Source: an uncultured Bacteroidia bacterium (GTDB taxonomy: Bacteria > Bacteroidota > Bacteroidia > J057 > CALAJH01). From it: a DNA stretch of 47,722 bases. Positions 25,493 through 34,855 of this stretch are shown piece after piece. The position numbers and the translations under genes are program-made. The stretch lies in the NCBI GenBank assembly GCA_937922655.1, contig CALAJH010000044.1, positions 1 to 47,722 of the forward strand, read 5' to 3'. The notes below the pieces were generated by a model that was given only the letters and a program-made list of their open reading frames with translations, was not told the origin of the DNA and did not search any database. Within the stretch, counting starts at the first letter, position 1. Every line of letters starts with the position of its first letter.

Positions 25493-25800
25493 CAAACGAC
25501 CGCTTGCGCGTCTTGCAAAAATTTTGCCACTCGGAAATACGGCCCCATCAAAAACCTTCACAAATTACGCCGCCGGCGCTTTGCACGGACGCAACGCGCC
25601 GGCGTACGCTCGAACGCCCAACGCACCCCGCGTTTCAAGCGTTGAAAACGCTTGACCCCGCCTTTTCCATACCAAAACGGCAGATACTCGCAAAAAAACC
25701 CAAAAATACTTCGCCGTTCGTTTTCGTTTTTGACAAACCATATTTAAATTGCGCATGGTTTCTTAGTAAAAACGAGGGCACCCTCCTAACTTAAAAAGGT
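25493..25800. other. Intergenic region with perfect hairpin
   Basis: This 308-base gap holds no gene I can support. A perfect 9-bp stem with a GAA loop lies at 25635-25655. The last 70 bases before the next gene are AT-rich, as expected of a promoter, but no full TAnnTTTG match was found. Confidence 0.55.
25635..25655 (+). terminator. Perfect 9-bp hairpin, possible terminator
   Basis: TCAAGCGTT, GAA loop, AACGCTTGA, followed by CCCCGCCTTTTCC. It lies 143 bases downstream of the second CheY-like gene. The T run is weak, so termination is likely but not certain; an operator is the alternative. Confidence 0.4.
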
Positions 25801-28530
25801 ATGAAAAGATTATCGTCATTTTTGGCGTTGGCGCTCTGGACTTGCGCGACGACGCTCCATGCCCAAGAAGGGACGTACATCGTCCACCCGGTACAAGGGC
25901 TGATTCCCATCGGCGGAGGGGCCAACATCCCCATTCCGAAAAACGTCAATAAAACCAACATCGGCCCCGACACGCTTCGTTTCGACGACCACTGGCTGGC
26001 CACCGACTTCGACTGCTTCGCTTATCTGCCCACAAAGCTGAGCATCGGTTATTTGGGTGGGCCGCTCTACAACATGCAACCCGTTTTCGGAATCAATTCT
26101 TACGTTGGCGAACAAGGCTTGGGAATACCCGTACCGCAACGTCCGTGCCATCAGGCCCAAATGTTGGGCATGTACGTTTGGTTCGTCGGCGACAACGAAG
26201 TCGTTGGCACGCCCGACGACTTCCAGCTCCGCGTCTACGATTATCCGGCTTATCCGAACGTCGGCGGCGCCATCGGCTTGGGTACGCTTCTGGGAACGAA
26301 AACCTTCCAACTCGACCCGTTCAGCTACGAACCCAACAACCCCTTCGGCGCCGGCAACTACATTGCCATGAACGCACCCGTCAATTTGACCGACAACGTT
26401 TTCATCGGCATTACCACTTCCGGCCCCGCCATCAACGACACCATCAATTTCGCATGGACCGCGCCCGACGACGAAGGCGTCGATTGCGGCGAGGACTATT
26501 GGTATTTTCGTTTGACGCGCGTTTCGGACGGCGCCGTCTTCGGTCCCTACCGCATGCAACAGGTTTTCCTTGCCGATATCGGCAACCCGATGTTTTTCCC
26601 CGTCATTCGCTATGTTTACAGCGGCGAAACGTCGGCGACGGTGGAAATAACTCCGGGCAACAGCGTCAATGTTTGTCGGGGCGAAAGCGCCAATTTAACC
26701 GCGAGCGTGGTCGGCGGCGGAAGCTATACGTACACGTGGTCGCCGGCAACGGGTTTGAACACGACGACGGGCGCGGAGGTCGTCGCCTCCCCGACGCAAA
26801 CCACGTTCTATACCGTCAATGTTTCGCAGGGCGAGGAAAACTGTTTGGGAACGGCGGTGGTGCGCGTCGAAGCGGTGGAAAAACCCGAGGCAACGGTTTT
26901 GACGACGCAAGCGACCAACGCGGCCAACATCGGTTCGATTAAAGCGACGGCGTACGGCGGCCTGCCCCCTTACACGTACGCTTTGAACGGCGGCGCGCCC
27001 CAAGCAGGCAATCTTTTCACGGGCCTGTCTTCGGGAAGCTACACCCTCACCGTTACCGACGCCAACGGTTGTTCGGTCAATAAAACCGTTGTGGTCGAAG
27101 AAACCCCGGACGCCGTCGTGCAAACGATTCTCGACCATTTGGTCAACGTCGAAGACGACTGCAACCTCTATCTTCCCACCCGCTTGAACGGCCCCAACGG
27201 TTTCATTGGTTATTTGGGCGGGCCGATATTCAACACGACGGACGTCTTGGGCGGTCCGCCGTCCTACGTGCGTTATCAGGGGATTGTCGTGCCGGTGCCC
27301 GAGCGCGAATGTTACGAGGCGAAATTCCGGGGGATGTACGTCTGGTTCGCCGAAGGCACCGAAGTCGTCGATACGCCCGACGATTTTGAACTCTCGGTTT
27401 TTCAATTCAACCAGCCTGCGGCGCCGGGCATTCCCGCCACGACGACCCTTCTCGGCTCTTCGACCTTCCAACTTCCTTCGACCATCGCTACGCCCGGGCC
27501 GTTCGCCGGCACGAACTTTATCCCCTTCGACGGCGACGTTACCGTGGCCGACAGCGTCGTTTTCGCCGTCAAAACCACGGGCGAGGTCAACGATACCCTG
27601 ACTTTTTATTGGTCGGCAATAGCCGAGGGGGAAAATTATAATTGCGGTCCCGACCAGTGGATGTTGCTGATACGTTACACGGACTTTCCCATGATTTCGC
27701 CGGCGTTGCCGTTGCAAAATTATCTTTTTGACGACGTGGGCAGTCCGATGATGTTTCCGGTCTTGGAATACGTACCGATATCGGCGGTGGAGGTAACGCC
27801 GTCGCAGTCGTTGGCGGTAACGTGTTCGGGAAGTACGGTGTCGTTGTCGGCGACGGCGGCGGGCGCGGGGCCCTATACGTATACTTGGGTGGCGCCCAAC
27901 GGTTCGGTCGTGGCCACGGGTCAATCCGTAACTTTTGTGCCTCAAACCACGGGCGTGTACTCGGTTTTTGCCGACGACGGGCTTGCGGCGTGCCCAAGCG
28001 CGGCGGAAGTGATTATTTCGGTGTTGCCCACGCCGTCGGTGGCGGACGTACAAGTGCAAAACGCCGTCTCGGGCAACAACGGCGCGATAACGATAACGGC
28101 GCTCGGCGGAAACGAACCCTACACTTACCTGCTCAACGACGCCGAACAACCCACCCCCGTCTTTACGGGCTTGGCGCCCGGTGTTTACGTCGCCGCCGTA
28201 CGCGACGTCAACGGATGTACCTCAGAGGGCGTAAACGTCGAGGTCTTTGCCGAAGCGGGTTACGAGGTTTGGCCCGGCGACGCCAACAACGACGGTACGG
28301 TTACCACCCTCGACTACTTCTTTACCGCCGGCTCGTATGGCAAAACCGGCCCCGCCCGTACCGAACAAGGCACGCTTTGGCAGGCGTATTTGGCGACCCA
28401 ACTCTGGGCCACCGATTCGAACTTCCAAGGCGTGATTGTGAACGACATGTACGTCGACGCCAACGGCGACGGGGTCGTCAATCTCTTTGACGTGGCCGTT
28501 ACCGTTGTCAATCGCGGTTTGAGCCGATAA
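25801..28530 (+). CDS. Secreted SprB-repeat protein with internal duplication and dockerin-like C-terminus
   Basis: The product is 909 residues. A signal peptide ends LHA|Q at residue 21. The body is one architecture used twice: an about 225-residue unit (from about 62 and again from about 444), an Ig/PKD-like segment with YTYTW, and a SprB-type repeat (about 367-435 and 748-815) with the typical GxxPYTYxLN...G.YxxxVxDxNGC pattern. Shared landmarks of the large unit are YLPT, YLGGP, GMYVWF, TPDDF and PMFFPV/PMMFPV. The final 86 residues (824-909) are the shared dockerin-like domain ending RGLSR. Probably a surface adhesin or display protein; SprB repeats are best known from the gliding adhesin SprB. 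A strong terminator follows. Confidence 0.88.
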   Translation: MKRLSSFLALALWTCATTLHAQEGTYIVHPVQGLIPIGGGANIPIPKNVNKTNIGPDTLRFDDHWLATDFDCFAYLPTKLSIGYLGGPLYNMQPVFGINSYVGEQGLGIPVPQRPCHQAQMLGMYVWFVGDNEVVGTPDDFQLRVYDYPAYPNVGGAIGLGTLLGTKTFQLDPFSYEPNNPFGAGNYIAMNAPVNLTDNVFIGITTSGPAINDTINFAWTAPDDEGVDCGEDYWYFRLTRVSDGAVFGPYRMQQVFLADIGNPMFFPVIRYVYSGETSATVEITPGNSVNVCRGESANLTASVVGGGSYTYTWSPATGLNTTTGAEVVASPTQTTFYTVNVSQGEENCLGTAVVRVEAVEKPEATVLTTQATNAANIGSIKATAYGGLPPYTYALNGGAPQAGNLFTGLSSGSYTLTVTDANGCSVNKTVVVEETPDAVVQTILDHLVNVEDDCNLYLPTRLNGPNGFIGYLGGPIFNTTDVLGGPPSYVRYQGIVVPVPERECYEAKFRGMYVWFAEGTEVVDTPDDFELSVFQFNQPAAPGIPATTTLLGSSTFQLPSTIATPGPFAGTNFIPFDGDVTVADSVVFAVKTTGEVNDTLTFYWSAIAEGENYNCGPDQWMLLIRYTDFPMISPALPLQNYLFDDVGSPMMFPVLEYVPISAVEVTPSQSLAVTCSGSTVSLSATAAGAGPYTYTWVAPNGSVVATGQSVTFVPQTTGVYSVFADDGLAACPSAAEVIISVLPTPSVADVQVQNAVSGNNGAITITALGGNEPYTYLLNDAEQPTPVFTGLAPGVYVAAVRDVNGCTSEGVNVEVFAEAGYEVWPGDANNDGTVTTLDYFFTAGSYGKTGPARTEQGTLWQAYLATQLWATDSNFQGVIVNDMYVDANGDGVVNLFDVAVTVVNRGLSR
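28270..28530 (+). repeat. 86-residue dockerin-like terminal domain, copy 3 (SprB-repeat protein)
   Basis: Loops DANNDGTVTTLD and DANGDGVVNLFD, with GPAR, GTLWQAY, FQG, VND and final RGLSR all in register with the other copies. Confidence 0.8.
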
Positions 28531-28560
28531 ACACAAGGGGTCGTTGACCCGGGTCTTGTG

Positions 28561-28603
28561 CGTCGCCGTCCCGCTTGCTTGCGGGACGGCGACGATTTTT
28601 TTC
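28561..28603 (+). terminator. Strong rho-independent terminator
   Basis: A perfect 14-bp GC-rich stem (28561-28574 with 28581-28594) around a TTGCTT loop is followed by ATTTTTTTC. It ends the transcript of the SprB-repeat protein gene 30 bases after its stop codon. Confidence 0.9.
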
Positions 28604-28728
28604 ATACCGTGGGCGCTTTGGAAAGGGCGGAATGGCGCCGCGTCGCCTCGGAACGGGGTCGGATGGACTTTTGCGAAGTTGGGTTGCGCGACGGAAGGGT
28701 TTTGTAAAACGTTCGCGAATGCAAACGA

Positions 28729-30183
28729 TTAGCGTTCGGCGGATGCGGGGCTGTTTTTGCGTTTGTCAATCAAATCAAAGGATTGTCCTTTGAGTACATA
28801 GCGTACTTTTCCGACCTTGATTCCCGATTTTTTGATTTTTTCGCGCGGAGCGGAAAAAACGACGTCGGCGTTGCGGTCGAAGATGCTTCCACCCGTTCTC
28901 CATGCGATGGTCATGAGGTCGGGGTGGTAGTATTCGGCGCCGCCGCAGGCGATGATGTGTATCGGTTCGCGGACTTTGTCGAGGAGGGAAATATCGCGCA
29001 CGGCCGGGGAGTTGTCGGCAATCATAACGATTTTGTTGTAGTCGCCGGGCCATTTTTCGATGGAACGCAGAATGGCTTCGATGTTGTTTTCGGGGAATTC
29101 GCCGCCGTCGCCGCCCATGGCGCAGGCTTCCATGGCTTTGAGGACGTCTTCGAGGTTTTGGGGGTCGGCGTGATAGATGCCGCCGGCGTTGCCGATGGGC
29201 TTGACGCGCGTTGGGTCGTTGACGATAAAGTCGTTGCCGTCGTTGAAAAGGGTAAGGTGTTTGAGCAGGCCTTTGTCGAGAAACTTTTTATGAAGATGGA
29301 TAAGTTGTGCGCCGTAAGGGTACATACTGCCCGTCCAGTCGCAGACGACGAGCAGTCCTTTCCATTCGGGATGTTTTTTGAAGGCTTCGAGGACGACGGG
29401 GTCGTGAATTTCGCCCGTGCCGTCAATAATTTCGCGCACGTCCTTCATGATTTGCGCGACGACGCGCTTGATTTTTTGCCAGCGTTGGTCTTCGTACTCG
29501 TACTGCCAATTGACGTTTCCGCCGCCGAATCCGTAGGCCTCGTCCACGTTTTTGGACTTTTTGACGGCGGAGTCGCGTTTTGCGGCGAGCCGTTTTTCTT
29601 CCTCGGCTTTGAGTCGGGCTTGTTCTTCGGCGAGCCGTTTTTCCTCCTCGGCTTTGAGTCGGGCTTGTTCTTCGGCGAGTCGTTTTTCTTCCTCGGCTTT
29701 GAGTCGGGCTTGGATTTTTTCGCTCTCGGGGTCTTTGTATTTGATGACAAAACCGTGAAAAAAACTTTTGGCCAACGTTGCGGTGGTACATTGGGTTTGA
29801 GCGACGAGGTTCCAATGGACGTCGGTTTTGTTTTTGAGGCTTGGGTCGAGGGCGAAAAGGGCGTTCATCCGCCGGCGCATGAGCGACTTGTAGGGCGTGA
29901 GCCAATCGCCGGTGTCGCGCGGATATTTTGTGTAGACGAGGTCGATTTCATAGACGCGGGCGCGACGTTGAAGTCCGGGAGGCCAATGATGGGGCGTAAG
30001 AATTTTGGATTTGGCATAGTCCATGCGGAGCAACGCCGTTTTTCCCCCGGGGGCCGAAGGTTCGTAGACCTCCACCTCGCGATATTCAAACGGCTTGTCG
30101 CTGAAGGCGGCGCCCAAGTTGTTCTGCGCCCGCACCCACGACGCCGTCGTAAAAAGCGCCAATATTGTCGCCGCTGTTTTCAT
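28729..30183 (-). CDS. Secreted VWA-like protein with coiled-coil repeat
   Basis: The product is 484 residues from ATG 30183. A signal peptide ends VRA|Q at about residue 19. After an N-terminal domain comes a charged helix made of three copies of a 15-residue unit (LKAEEEKRLAEEQAR), about residues 157-200, then a VWA-like domain (about 270-450) with VVCDWTGSM in the MIDAS position, a long helix, and IVMIADNSPAVRD where the second metal loop is expected. A tail with VLKGQSFDLIDKR closes the protein. It should be exported to the periplasm or beyond; no lipobox, T9SS or dockerin-like end is seen. The ligand is unknown. Alternative starts upstream lack signal features. Confidence 0.8.
   Translation of the reverse strand: MKTAATILALFTTASWVRAQNNLGAAFSDKPFEYREVEVYEPSAPGGKTALLRMDYAKSKILTPHHWPPGLQRRARVYEIDLVYTKYPRDTGDWLTPYKSLMRRRMNALFALDPSLKNKTDVHWNLVAQTQCTTATLAKSFFHGFVIKYKDPESEKIQARLKAEEEKRLAEEQARLKAEEEKRLAEEQARLKAEEEKRLAAKRDSAVKKSKNVDEAYGFGGGNVNWQYEYEDQRWQKIKRVVAQIMKDVREIIDGTGEIHDPVVLEAFKKHPEWKGLLVVCDWTGSMYPYGAQLIHLHKKFLDKGLLKHLTLFNDGNDFIVNDPTRVKPIGNAGGIYHADPQNLEDVLKAMEACAMGGDGGEFPENNIEAILRSIEKWPGDYNKIVMIADNSPAVRDISLLDKVREPIHIIACGGAEYYHPDLMTIAWRTGGSIFDRNADVVFSAPREKIKKSGIKVGKVRYVLKGQSFDLIDKRKNSPASAER
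29580..29716 (-). repeat. Three tandem 45-bp repeats in the VWA gene
   Basis: The unit encodes LKAEEEKRLAEEQAR three times; the last copy is interrupted after KRLA. Copies are near-identical at DNA level with a few silent differences, so the tract could change copy number by slippage in steps of 15 residues without frameshift. Confidence 0.75.
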
Positions 30184-30489
30184 GGTCGTGTTTCCAACAC
30201 AAAATTTATACCAAAAACCGGGCCGGATTCGTGGACGAACGAAAAAACGACCGCCGAAAAACTTGCGTAAGCGTTCCCCGAGCCGATACAAACAACGCCG
30301 ACATTCCCAGATGCGCGGCGAAATTGTCGCTTACTTTTTACGTCGTTTTGAAGTTTTTTTCAAAAAACGGCTTTTACCCTTGTGTCTCCCCCGGCAAAAC
30401 GGGCCGAAAAAACGCTTAAGCGAATAGTTGTTCTTGACGGTGAATGATTAAATAAAAACATGTAATTTGGCAAGAATTATAAAAAAGAT
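30184..30489. other. Divergent intergenic region
   Basis: A 306-base, AT-rich gap between divergent genes. A near-match to the -7 element (TAATTTGG) lies at 30463-30470 before the large kinase gene. Nothing else was recognised. Confidence 0.5.
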
Positions 30490-33400
30490 ATGAACAATGT
30501 CGATTGGCAAAAGATGGTGAACGAACTGACGGTGGCGCTGACGCTAAAATCCGCCGCCGACCGTCGCTATCTTGTGGTCAATGCGCAGGCGCTTCGGCTT
30601 TTGGGCGCGGACGCCGCCAAGCGTGTGGGCAAAACGGACGAGGAGTTGTCGTTGCCGTTTGCGGACGAGGTTCGCAAACGCGAGGACGAGGCCCTTGCCC
30701 AAAACGCCCCCGTCGCCTTCATCGACGACCTCGTTTCCCCCGAATCGGGCGAACTCATCGTGCGTCATACCATCACGCCGGTTTCCGACCGGGACGGCGC
30801 CGCCTCCTACCTTGTCGCCACAATCGAAAACCTTACCGAGGTCAAACACACCGAACGACTTTACTCCGCCATCGCCGAAACCACGCCGATACCGTTTGCC
30901 GTCGCAAGAACCGACAACGGCGAGGTCGTTTATTGCAACGCCCCTTTCGCCGCCCTGTTCAACACCACCCAAAAGGAAATGACGGGGCGCAAAACGCCCG
31001 ACCTCTACTACAATCCCGAAGACCGGCAAATGATTCTACAAAAATTGGCCGCCGACGGACGCATCGACAACTTCGAACTTCGGCTCAAGCGCCCCGACGG
31101 AAGCCCGTTTTGGGCGTTGATACACGAAAAACTCGAGGTCATCGGAGGGGTCGAATACATCATCGCCGGCATCATTGACATCTCGACAAGGAAAAACGCC
31201 GAAGCACGGGCCAAAGAATCGGAGTTTCGCGCCAAAGCATCGGAAACCCTCGCCCTCGAATCCGAACAACGATTGCGCGACCTGACCGCCGGCGTACCGG
31301 GCGTCATCTATCAGGCCGTCATCCCCGAACACGGCATGGCCGTGTTTTCTTTCATTTCCTCGGGTGTAAAAAAACTTTTCAACCTCGACCCCCAAGACGT
31401 CGAGCGCAACCCCGACTTTCTTTACTCGCGCATCAACGCCGAAGATTTCAAACTGCTTAACCGCGCCATTGCCGAGGGCGTGGCGGCCATGAAACCCATC
31501 GCCCTCGAAGCAAGATACAAAATGCCCAACGGCAGAACGGGATGGCTTTCGTTTATCGCCAACCCGTTTGAAAATTTGGCGGGCGAAAAAGTAATCAACG
31601 GTTTGATGCTCGACGTTACCGATAGAAAAAAAGCCGAATTCGAACTTCAAAAAAACCGTGCCGTTCTTTCCGAGGCCATGGAGGCCGCCAAACTCGCCGT
31701 TTGGGAACTCGACTTCGCCACCATGTCCCTCACCCTCGACGAACGTCACCTCGACCTTTTGGGCGCCTCAAAAGATTACACCGAGATTTCAATCGACGTT
31801 TACAACTCGTGGTTCGTCCACCCCGAGGACAGGGCGCTCTTTTTTAAGTCGATGACCGCCGTCATCGAAACCCGTGAAAGCGTTCATTTCGAGTACCGCG
31901 TCGAACCCAAAAACGGCGAAATACGCTACATTTTATTGGCGGGCCGGGCCGTCAAAGACCCCGACGGAAGCGTTAACCGCGTTATCGGTACGGTACAGGA
32001 CGTAACCGAGCGCAAACTCGTCGAACTCGAACGCCTCGAGCGACAAATGCGTATCGAACGCCAAGACGAGGCCATCAACACCCTGACCAAAAGCGACACG
32101 CTGGCCAACGGCTTCATCGTCATTGCCCTGAACGAGGTTACCGAAACCATTGCCGACACTTTGTTTTGCGAACGCGTCTCGGTTTGGCTCTTGAACGACG
32201 ACGCAACGGCCCTTGCCTGCACCAAGCTGTTCGAGCGCTCAAAGCACGCCCATACCGGCGGCACGGTTTGGAAAGCCGAAGACTTCCCTCAATTTTTTGC
32301 CCTTGTTCGCGAAGACGTTGCCGTCGCCTACGAAAACATCGCCGACGAGCCCCGACTGGCCGAATGCGCCGCCACGTGGTTCGGACCCAACAACGTGCCG
32401 TCGGTTATGATCGTTCCCGTCCATCGAGGCGGAAAATTGGCCGGGGTCATCCTGTGCGAAAACGTCGGCCAACCCCGCCCGTGGCACACCGACGAACGCA
32501 ATTTCGTTACCACGGTTTCCGACCTCGTTTCATTGGCGCTGGAGGCCAAAGAACGGCGCGACGCCATTTCCAAACTCAAAGCCAAAGAGGCCGAGCTCAA
32601 CCGCGCCATGCGCGACCTCAACACCAACCGCGCCCGGCTCGAAGACGCGCTCAACATCGCCCAACTCGCCACATGGGAGTTCGACCTCAAAACCCAAAAA
32701 CTCACCCTCGACGAACTTCATTTTAGATGGATGAACACGTCCAAAGAGGCGCTTGGCGGCTACACCCTTCCGTTTAAGGATTGGGCCGAAAAATACGTTT
32801 TGCCCGAAGATTTGCCCCGCGTTTTGGCCGAAAGCGAAAAAATCAAAACCGCCGAAGACGAAGACTACCGCGCCGCCTACGAATACCGTATGAAGCCCGT
32901 CATGGAGGAAATACGCTACCTGCAGGTAACGATTCGAGGCATCCGCGACGACAAAGGTAAAATGGTCAAGGCCGTCGGCACCACGCAGGACGTTACCGAA
33001 CGCAAAAAAGCCGAATTGGCCGAAAAAGCCTTGCGCGAACGCAAAGAGCGCCAACAAATCGCTTTAGCGACGCTCGCCAAGTCCGACGGGGTCATGCACG
33101 GCAAACTCGAAGTCGCCCTCCGAGACTTTTCGCTTAGCGTGGCCATGACCCTCGCAACCCACCGCGTCGGCGTCTGGATGATGGAGGAAAACCTTCTGGT
33201 TTGTTTCGACGTCTTTTCCGCCACCGACGACGACTTTGTCTATGCCCCCGACATCGAACTCGAAAACTATCCCAAGTTCGCCGAGGCCCTGAACGAAGGA
33301 CGGCCCATCGTCGCACAATTCGCCAAATTCGACCCCCGAACCCGCGAATTTACCGAAAAATATTACTCCGAATTGGGCGTGGCTTCCGTACTTATCGCAC

Positions 33401-34644
33401 CCGTCAATTATCAAGGGCGCGTGGTCGGCATGCTCAACATCGAACATATCGGCATTCCTCGTGCGTGGTTCGACGACGAACGGGCCTTCGCCGTTTCGGT
33501 TTCGGACTTGGTGTCGCTGGTCATCGAAGCGCAAAACCGGCGTTTGGCCATCGAACGCCTCGAAGCCAAAGAAGCCGAACTTTCCCGACTCAACGAAGAG
33601 TTGCAAAAGAACGTCGTCGAACGCACCCAAGCCATGGAAAGACTCCAAAGCGCCCAAAACCAACTCGTACAATCGGAAAAAATGGCCTCGCTTGGTTTGC
33701 TGATTGCGGGCGTGGCCCACGAGGTCAATACCCCCATCAGCGCCGTCAAAGCCTCCGCTCGAAACCTGATGCGCTCGCTCAATACGGTGCTCAAAGACGT
33801 ACCCGCACTGCTTCAAAAACTCGACGAAAAATCACGCGAAATCTTTTTTGAAATCGTCGAACAATCGATCCGGTCCTCCACCGATTTCACCTCTTCCGAA
33901 GAGCGCGCCTATCGAAAAACCGTCAAGGCCGTTCTCGACGAATACGATATTCCCGACAGCTTCGAACTCGCCAAAGAACTCGTCGAAATTCGCGTCGTCG
34001 AAAACATCGAAGACTTTATTCCCCTTTTTGAACACCCCGACAGTCGCGAGCTTTTGGACAAAGTATACACCCTCGGACAATTCAAAAAGAATCTGGACAA
34101 CATCGACGTCGCCGCCGAAAAAACCGCGCGCGTCGTTCGCGCCCTCAAAAACTACTCCCACTCCCAACGGCAAGACAAATTCGTTTTCGCCTCCCTCCCC
34201 GAAAACATCGAAACCATCCTTACCGTTTACGCCAACCAACTCAAATACGGCGTCAAGGTCGTCAAAAATTTTGACGACATACCCCAAATCCCCCTTTTCC
34301 CCGACGAAATTGGACAAGTTTGGACCAACATCATCAACAACGCCGTTTACGCCATGAAAGGCAAAGGCACGCTGACCATCGACGTCGGCGTTGAAAACGA
34401 CAGGGCCTTCGTCCGCATTACGGACTCCGGCCCCGGCATCCCGCCCGAAATGCAAAAACGTATCTTCGAACCGTTTTTTACGACCAAACCCCAAGGCGAA
34501 GGAACGGGATTGGGACTCGACATTTGCAAAAAAATCGTTGAAAAACACAACGGCGTTATCGAACTCGATTCCGTTCCGGGCAGAACGGCGTTCACCGTAC
34601 GTTTACCCCTCACCCAACCGATGGATATGATAGAATCCGTTTGA
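30490..34644 (+). CDS. Multi-PAS/GAF soluble sensor histidine kinase
   Basis: The product is 1384 residues with no membrane helix. Four PAS-like modules at about 1-115, 120-235, 260-380 and 390-510 are followed by a GAF module (530-695), a fifth PAS (715-845) and a second GAF (855-1010), joined by coiled coils. PAS ends are marked by DVTERK-type motifs. The kinase core has the phospho-acceptor His1077 in GVAHEVNTPIS, a long helical insert (about 1090-1200), and an HATPase domain with NNAVYAM, DSGPGIPPE and GEGTGLGLDI. No receiver domain is fused. It should sense cytoplasmic ligands or redox state; the signal is unknown. The CheY-like pair at 24689-25492 is a possible target. Confidence 0.92.
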   Translation: MNNVDWQKMVNELTVALTLKSAADRRYLVVNAQALRLLGADAAKRVGKTDEELSLPFADEVRKREDEALAQNAPVAFIDDLVSPESGELIVRHTITPVSDRDGAASYLVATIENLTEVKHTERLYSAIAETTPIPFAVARTDNGEVVYCNAPFAALFNTTQKEMTGRKTPDLYYNPEDRQMILQKLAADGRIDNFELRLKRPDGSPFWALIHEKLEVIGGVEYIIAGIIDISTRKNAEARAKESEFRAKASETLALESEQRLRDLTAGVPGVIYQAVIPEHGMAVFSFISSGVKKLFNLDPQDVERNPDFLYSRINAEDFKLLNRAIAEGVAAMKPIALEARYKMPNGRTGWLSFIANPFENLAGEKVINGLMLDVTDRKKAEFELQKNRAVLSEAMEAAKLAVWELDFATMSLTLDERHLDLLGASKDYTEISIDVYNSWFVHPEDRALFFKSMTAVIETRESVHFEYRVEPKNGEIRYILLAGRAVKDPDGSVNRVIGTVQDVTERKLVELERLERQMRIERQDEAINTLTKSDTLANGFIVIALNEVTETIADTLFCERVSVWLLNDDATALACTKLFERSKHAHTGGTVWKAEDFPQFFALVREDVAVAYENIADEPRLAECAATWFGPNNVPSVMIVPVHRGGKLAGVILCENVGQPRPWHTDERNFVTTVSDLVSLALEAKERRDAISKLKAKEAELNRAMRDLNTNRARLEDALNIAQLATWEFDLKTQKLTLDELHFRWMNTSKEALGGYTLPFKDWAEKYVLPEDLPRVLAESEKIKTAEDEDYRAAYEYRMKPVMEEIRYLQVTIRGIRDDKGKMVKAVGTTQDVTERKKAELAEKALRERKERQQIALATLAKSDGVMHGKLEVALRDFSLSVAMTLATHRVGVWMMEENLLVCFDVFSATDDDFVYAPDIELENYPKFAEALNEGRPIVAQFAKFDPRTREFTEKYYSELGVASVLIAPVNYQGRVVGMLNIEHIGIPRAWFDDERAFAVSVSDLVSLVIEAQNRRLAIERLEAKEAELSRLNEELQKNVVERTQAMERLQSAQNQLVQSEKMASLGLLIAGVAHEVNTPISAVKASARNLMRSLNTVLKDVPALLQKLDEKSREIFFEIVEQSIRSSTDFTSSEERAYRKTVKAVLDEYDIPDSFELAKELVEIRVVENIEDFIPLFEHPDSRELLDKVYTLGQFKKNLDNIDVAAEKTARVVRALKNYSHSQRQDKFVFASLPENIETILTVYANQLKYGVKVVKNFDDIPQIPLFPDEIGQVWTNIINNAVYAMKGKGTLTIDVGVENDRAFVRITDSGPGIPPEMQKRIFEPFFTTKPQGEGTGLGLDICKKIVEKHNGVIELDSVPGRTAFTVRLPLTQPMDMIESV

Positions 34645-34828
34645 ACGCCCGTATTCCCGACGCACGCCGGCGACAAGCCCTCGGTTTTAATGGCACGGGC
34701 GGGCGTCGAATCCAAAATTTTTACCCGCACGGGGCCGGTTGTATGCGGATTGCGGACGACGCACGTTTATCGCAACGTTTTTTTTTCACCGGGGAACTTT
34801 TTTGTTGCGCTCGTCGCCAAAAAACGTT

Positions 34829-34836
34829 TATTTTTG
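34829..34836 (+). promoter_or_regulatory. -7 promoter element of the Ig-like secreted protein gene
   Basis: TATTTTTG is a full TAnnTTTG match; TTTG at 34801-34804 stands 24 bases upstream, slightly beyond the usual spacing. Predicted transcription start is near 34842, 14 bases before ATG 34856. Confidence 0.5.
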
Positions 34837-34855
34837 CCGTCAAATGTTTGCGAAT

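Noticed and set aside
23753-25561. 602-codon minus-strand frame opposite ftsY and the CheY-like genes
   Set aside because: It crosses three certain plus-strand genes and is rich in Phe/Gly/Asp repeats typical of antisense artefacts.
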